The translations under genes were made by a program, and so were the position numbers. Under the pieces are notes generated by a model. The model worked only from the letters and a program-made list of their open reading frames with translations. It did no database searches and was not told the DNA's origin. From Fluviibacter sp964498255 (GTDB taxonomy: Bacteria; Pseudomonadota; Gammaproteobacteria; Burkholderiales; Rhodocyclaceae), in NCBI GenBank assembly GCA_964498255.1, contig CAZCGW010000009.1, positions 1 to 64,000 of the forward strand: a DNA stretch of 64,000 nt, given 5' to 3'. This document shows, one piece after another, positions 60,372-64,000 of this stretch. Position 1 is the stretch's first letter, and every line of letters starts with the position of its first letter.

Positions 60372-61631
60372 ATGAACACCATAAAAAGTCGTTTGACCAA
60401 AATCTTGCTGGCAGTTCTTGTCGTTTGTGTCTTGCCTGCCTGGAAAAGCCTGGAGCGCTCTCCTGCGTTACCACCGCTCTACGCCAATGAAGCCAGTATC
60501 GATGGTATGCAGGGGGTACGTTACGCCACCTACCAGCGTAGTGGCATTGAATCTTTGCTGAGAGATCTGGAGGCTTCGCTCAGGATCATGAATCGGGATG
60601 CGCCCGGAGCACCCATTAACTACCTGTCGATTTCTGGCGGGGGCAGTCGTGGTGCCTTTGGTGCCGGGCTGCTTAATGGCTGGACTAAAAATGGGTCGCG
60701 TCCAGAATTCAATATGGTGACAGGCGTCAGTACGGGGGCGCTGATGGCACCGTTTGCTTTTCTGGGTTCGGAATATGATGGCGTGTTAAAGCAGTTATAT
60801 ACCAGCATTACCTCAGACAATATTTACCGCAAACGCTCTTATGCCTCGGTGCTTTTCTCCGATGGGTTGAGCGATACCGCACCACTTTACAATTTGATTT
60901 CGGCGCAAATTACGCCGGAGCTCTTGCGCAAGGTGGCAAGAGAATACGCGGTCAGAAATCGTTGGCTACTCATTGCGACCACCAATCTGGATACGGGCCA
61001 GCCCATCATCTGGAATATGGGAAAGATTGCTGCTTATGGTACGCCCGAGTCGTTGGAGCTTTTTAGAAAAGTTATGCTTGCTTCCGCCTCGTTGCCGGGA
61101 TTTTTTTCGCCGGTGATGATCGATGCGGCTTATCAGGGAAAGAGTTACCAGGAGATGCACGTGGATGGCGGCGTCAGCCGGCAGGTGTTTATTTACCCGG
61201 CATCGCTGTTTCATGAATCGGGTGCCTATAAGCTGCTAGAGGGCCGTAAGCGAGAGGCCTATCTGATTCGCAACGATATCCTGGAAGCGGAGCACTTTCA
61301 AACCGTTGAACGAAAGACGCTTGCAATCGCGAATCAGGCGCTGGCCCAGTTTGCCCATTCACATGGCGATGGCGATATTTTCATGGCCTACCTCACTGCA
61401 CGGCAGGATGGCTTCGGGTTCAATATGGCATTTGTAACTGATGATTTCAACCATAAAGCACCCACATCGCGCTTTGATAAGCAGTACATGGTGTCGCTTT
61501 TTGATTATGCAGAGAAGCGTGCCGAAAAAGGTTATCCATGGTCACGAGTGCCTCCCGGGCTCAATGAGTCCTTGTCGAGTAGCCTGATGAAGTATCGTGA
61601 GGTGCTTAATGGTGATGCCACGAAAAAGTAA
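60372..61631 (+). CDS. patatin-like phospholipase
   Basis: A 419-residue enzyme with an N-terminal signal/anchor (residues 5-22), the oxyanion-type GGGSRGAFGAGLL, the nucleophile Ser in GVSTG and the catalytic Asp in HVDGGVSRQV. It likely acts on acyl lipids at the envelope. Its end overlaps the methionine sulphoxide reductase gene by 17 bases. Confidence 0.85.
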   Translation: MNTIKSRLTKILLAVLVVCVLPAWKSLERSPALPPLYANEASIDGMQGVRYATYQRSGIESLLRDLEASLRIMNRDAPGAPINYLSISGGGSRGAFGAGLLNGWTKNGSRPEFNMVTGVSTGALMAPFAFLGSEYDGVLKQLYTSITSDNIYRKRSYASVLFSDGLSDTAPLYNLISAQITPELLRKVAREYAVRNRWLLIATTNLDTGQPIIWNMGKIAAYGTPESLELFRKVMLASASLPGFFSPVMIDAAYQGKSYQEMHVDGGVSRQVFIYPASLFHESGAYKLLEGRKREAYLIRNDILEAEHFQTVERKTLAIANQALAQFAHSHGDGDIFMAYLTARQDGFGFNMAFVTDDFNHKAPTSRFDKQYMVSLFDYAEKRAEKGYPWSRVPPGLNESLSSSLMKYREVLNGDATKK

Positions 61632-63018
61632 CGGTTATTTGACCCCAAGACTAAGCGTGGCCAGCGGAGTCAAAGCATTTTTGACGAGTGTCTTAGTTAT
61701 TGCTGCAATTACAGCGTGTAGTCAGGAGAAAGGCACCATGAACTCAAGCAACCCTTCAAAGACAGCGCCGATAGTTTTAAAGAACATCCCTGCGAATGCC
61801 GAATCCATCGTGCTTGGTATGGGCTGTTTTTGGGGTGCCGAGAAGCGTATGTCAGAACTGCCAGGCGTTCTGGACGTTGAGAGCGGTTATGCCAATGGCG
61901 ATATCCCCGGTAACTATGAAGCCGTGCTGGCGCATGAGCGGGCACTCCATTACGGTAGAGCGCAGGGACGGAATCACGCGGAAGTCGTTAAAGTCACATT
62001 TGATCCGGCGCGTGTGAATTTGAGTGAAGTTTTGGCGCGTTTCTGGGAAAGCCACGATCCTACCCAAGGCGATCGGCAGGGCAACGATATCGGCTCAAAC
62101 TATCGTAGTGCTATTTATATTCAGAGCGACACGCAATTACAAACAGCCTTAAAAACTAAAGATATTTATCAGCAGGCATTGGCTGCTGTGGGCAAAGGCA
62201 AGATCACTACCGAGATTGCGCCCTTAACCACCTACTACTCTGCAGAGGATTATCACCAGGATTATCTTAAGAAAAATCCGAATGGGTATTGTGGCCTGGG
62301 CGGAACAGGGGTTGCTTATCCAGGCTCAAGTGATCGTGCGGCTAATGGCGCGAAGCCACAGACTGGTGACGCCAAACAGTTGGAGGGAAAGTCCCTTAAT
62401 GCCAAGCGGCAATTGGTTGTGTTTGAAGCGGACGACTGCGCCTACTGTAAACAATTCAAGAAAGAAGTGTTGGATCATTGGCGCTCCGATGTTATGGTTG
62501 TTCGCACAACAAATCCGAATCCGCCCACAGGATGGCGATTGGAAAAGCCATTGTTTGCCACGCCTACGATTGTGTTGTTTGAGCAGGGCAAAGAGGTGTC
62601 TCGTTATACCGGCTATAACGGCGACCTAAAACGTTTCTGGCACTGGCTCGGCTTTCAACTGCTTACACCAGAGCAGAGAAAAATTGCCTTTGAGCAGGGT
62701 ACAGAATATCCGGGAACGGGCTCACATCTGGATGAAAAAAGACCGGGCACTTTTGTTGATCCGATTACCGGTGCACCTTTGTTTCGCAGTGATACTAAAT
62801 TCAACAGCGGGACAGGTTGGCCAAGTTTCTTCAATCCCGTGCCGGGTTCCATCACCCTACATGAAGACACAGCGCATGGGATGACGCGGGTCGAGGTGCG
62901 TAGCGCTAGTTCAGGTATTCACCTAGGCCATGTGTTTGACGATGGTCCACCACCCACGCACAAGCGTTATTGCATTAACGGCAATGTGCTTAAATTTGTA
63001 CCAGATACCGATAAATAA
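61615..63018 (+). CDS. msrAB: MsrA-thioredoxin-MsrB fusion lipoprotein
   Basis: A 467-residue methionine sulphoxide reductase, membrane-anchored through lipobox ITAC (C35). Order: MsrA (about 60-235; catalytic C71 in GMGCFWGAE), a thioredoxin-like domain (about 260-345; CAYC, C275 and C278), then MsrB (about 348-467; catalytic C453 in RYCIN). The usual MsrB zinc cysteines are absent and the recycling Cys position in SGCGW is Thr (SGTGW, near 400). The start at 61615 covers the signal peptide; an ATG at 61738 would lose it. The gene overlaps the patatin gene. Confidence 0.9.
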   Translation: MPRKSNGYLTPRLSVASGVKAFLTSVLVIAAITACSQEKGTMNSSNPSKTAPIVLKNIPANAESIVLGMGCFWGAEKRMSELPGVLDVESGYANGDIPGNYEAVLAHERALHYGRAQGRNHAEVVKVTFDPARVNLSEVLARFWESHDPTQGDRQGNDIGSNYRSAIYIQSDTQLQTALKTKDIYQQALAAVGKGKITTEIAPLTTYYSAEDYHQDYLKKNPNGYCGLGGTGVAYPGSSDRAANGAKPQTGDAKQLEGKSLNAKRQLVVFEADDCAYCKQFKKEVLDHWRSDVMVVRTTNPNPPTGWRLEKPLFATPTIVLFEQGKEVSRYTGYNGDLKRFWHWLGFQLLTPEQRKIAFEQGTEYPGTGSHLDEKRPGTFVDPITGAPLFRSDTKFNSGTGWPSFFNPVPGSITLHEDTAHGMTRVEVRSASSGIHLGHVFDDGPPPTHKRYCINGNVLKFVPDTDK

Positions 63019-63044
63019 AAATGGCAGCCCGAAGGCTGCCATTT
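63016..63044. terminator. bidirectional intrinsic terminator
   Basis: An 11-bp stem (AAATGGCAGCC with GGCTGCCATTT) with a CGAA loop lies between the convergent msrAB and lipoprotein genes. The minus strand has the better T tract (TTTTTATTT). Confidence 0.85.
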
Positions 63045-63061
63045 GATGATGCGGGTAAAGC

Positions 63062-63670
63062 TTACTTCGAAGGACGGACGAAACCAACTGCCAGGTCTTG
63101 TACGTACTCAACGAGCACTTCGTTGCCAACCTTAAACTTCTTCAGGCCAGTAACGCGCTTATCAACTTTAACTTTGATCTTCTTGCCGTCTGGTGTGGCC
63201 AGAACAGCCGTTTGATTCTTGGCGTTGATGTTTACGATCTTGGCAGTGGCGTAGACAGTATCGGTTTCTTCAGCAAATGGCTCGGTGTTAGGCTTCTGGC
63301 CAGCAACAGAGACGCTGTGCGATTCGGAAATGCCAGGAGTTGCGCCCTTCGGTGCTTTAACCAGGCTGACTGCAACTGCTTGTGCGTATTCGATAACAAA
63401 TACATCACCCTTTTGAACGTTCTGCAGGTTAGCAACTGACTTTGCAACCTTCATTGGTGCGGTATTGCCCTGGGCATCCTTCAGAACGACGGTGCGGTTC
63501 GTCAGGTCTACCGAGTCAACTGTGGCGGTGAATACAGTTACCTGAGCGGCAACAGGCTCAATTTTCTGGGCGACAGGTTTTTCAACGGCAGGGGCGGGAG
63601 CTGGCTTGCTGGCGCAAGCGCTTAGGCCAATGGCTGCGAGCAGTGCCAAGTAGATGGCTTGTTTTTTCAT
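63062..63670 (-). CDS. lipoprotein of unknown function
   Basis: A 202-residue lipoprotein (LSAC lipobox) with a Pro/Ala/Val linker and two repeats of a small beta-rich unit: VTVFTATVDSVDLTNRTVVL with a following KVAKSVANLQNV, then VYATAKIVNINAKNQTAVL with KVDKRVTGLKKF. The two copies suggest an internal duplication. AGGA lies before the ATG at 63670. Confidence 0.75.
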   Translation of the reverse strand: MKKQAIYLALLAAIGLSACASKPAPAPAVEKPVAQKIEPVAAQVTVFTATVDSVDLTNRTVVLKDAQGNTAPMKVAKSVANLQNVQKGDVFVIEYAQAVAVSLVKAPKGATPGISESHSVSVAGQKPNTEPFAEETDTVYATAKIVNINAKNQTAVLATPDGKKIKVKVDKRVTGLKKFKVGNEVLVEYVQDLAVGFVRPSK

Positions 63671-63847
63671 GGAGGTTCCTAGCAAGTTGTTTTTTAGATA
63701 ATGCTTGTGCCCGCCATTCTAAACCCATCAAACACGGGTGTCTGCTGTTTTTATAGGGGCCATGATTGCATAATTCGCTAGATATTGAGTAGCGCTGGCG
63801 CCCAAAGCCTTCTAAGATCCCACCAAATACTTAAAAGTAGTGAGCGA

Positions 63848-64000
63848 ATGGCCAAATTAACCCTACACCCGACTTCAACCCAGGATTCTCAATGGATTAA
63901 CTGGGCTATCAACGTGATTGAGGCAGATTACTGTCGAAGCACAGACACGCATTTGCTGCCGCTCCCCCTGCCTAAACTCAAAGAGATCGGTATCGATCTA
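63848..64000 (+). CDS. PLP-dependent cysteine synthase-like protein (5' part)
   Basis: Only the first 51 codons are inside the window. The start INVIEADYCRSTDTHLLPLP resembles the N-terminus of the cysteine synthase-related PLP enzymes (Cds1-like), in which an ADxxRSxDTHL motif precedes the PLP lysine region. The lysine itself lies beyond the edge. Confidence 0.55.
   Translation, partial: MAKLTLHPTSTQDSQWINWAINVIEADYCRSTDTHLLPLPLPKLKEIGIDL

Noticed and set aside
1..64000. Search for insertion sequences, prophage, CRISPR arrays and rRNA
   Set aside because: No transposase, integrase, phage structural gene, cas gene, regularly spaced repeat or rRNA stretch was seen by reading. A dedicated search could still find short remnants.

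Overview
The window reads as chromosomal DNA of a betaproteobacterium, most likely Burkholderiales and close to Alcaligenaceae. The reasons are gene order and family content: a nadD-rsfS-rlmH-maf-rng block, a uppP-RNB exoribonuclease-TonB-like-aroE-mtgA block, two BPSS1780-type membrane proteins, an AddAB-like recombination pair, and moderate GC. No rRNA, intact tRNA, complete insertion sequence or CRISPR array was seen. About 60 protein genes are annotated, including three short ones (38, 44 and 54 aa).

Region 1 (1-8200, minus strand) is a nitrite assimilation operon, cobA-nirB-nirD-nirC plus a PP2C phosphatase/Ser-Thr kinase fusion. It is preceded by an unusually readable control region: a perfect NtrC-type palindrome, a sigma-54 -24/-12 promoter, two small hairpins whose six-base loops both begin AACG, and an 11-bp intrinsic terminator whose 5' arm overlaps the second hairpin. 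Directly upstream lies nasR (NIT sensor plus ANTAR RNA-binding domain), the expected antiterminator. No nitrate reductase is present in the window. The far left edge has a terminator and a tRNA-3'-end-like sequence.

Region 2 (8200-26600) is core metabolism and RNA or translation maintenance: an RlmL-like methyltransferase, HemJ, a Rossmann-fold epimerase, a 2Fe-2S/flavin reductase, polA, a LOG-family protein, two membrane proteins, nadD-rsfS-rlmH-maf, a GT-B glycosyltransferase, trhP, rng, a MaoC protein, gabD and an NlpC/P60 lipoprotein.

Region 3 (26600-38950) holds fumC, the cell-envelope/aroE operon with RNB nuclease and uppP, a one-pore K+-type channel, an FAH-family hydrolase, a SCO lipoprotein with a small membrane protein, a CBS protein, a membrane-anchored TAXI-type binding protein without a TRAP permease beside it, RlpA, and two small secreted proteins.

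Region 4 (39000-43300) is an accessory defence patch: an MmeI-like (type IIL) single-chain restriction-modification enzyme followed by two type II toxin-antitoxin modules on opposite strands, each with a palindromic operator over its promoter. This is the part most likely to have been acquired by transfer.

Region 5 (43400-64000) has secreted or periplasmic proteins (DUF3300, Rap1a/Tai-like, cupin, histidine phosphatase, DUF3313), an APC permease, an Aas-like acyl-CoA/ACP ligase, AddB-AddA, nfsB, a MarR-type regulator in a small operon with two membrane proteins, a lipid A-type acyltransferase, a patatin lipoprotein-like gene overlapping an MsrA-thioredoxin-MsrB fusion, a lipoprotein, and the start of a PLP-dependent cysteine synthase-like gene cut by the window edge.
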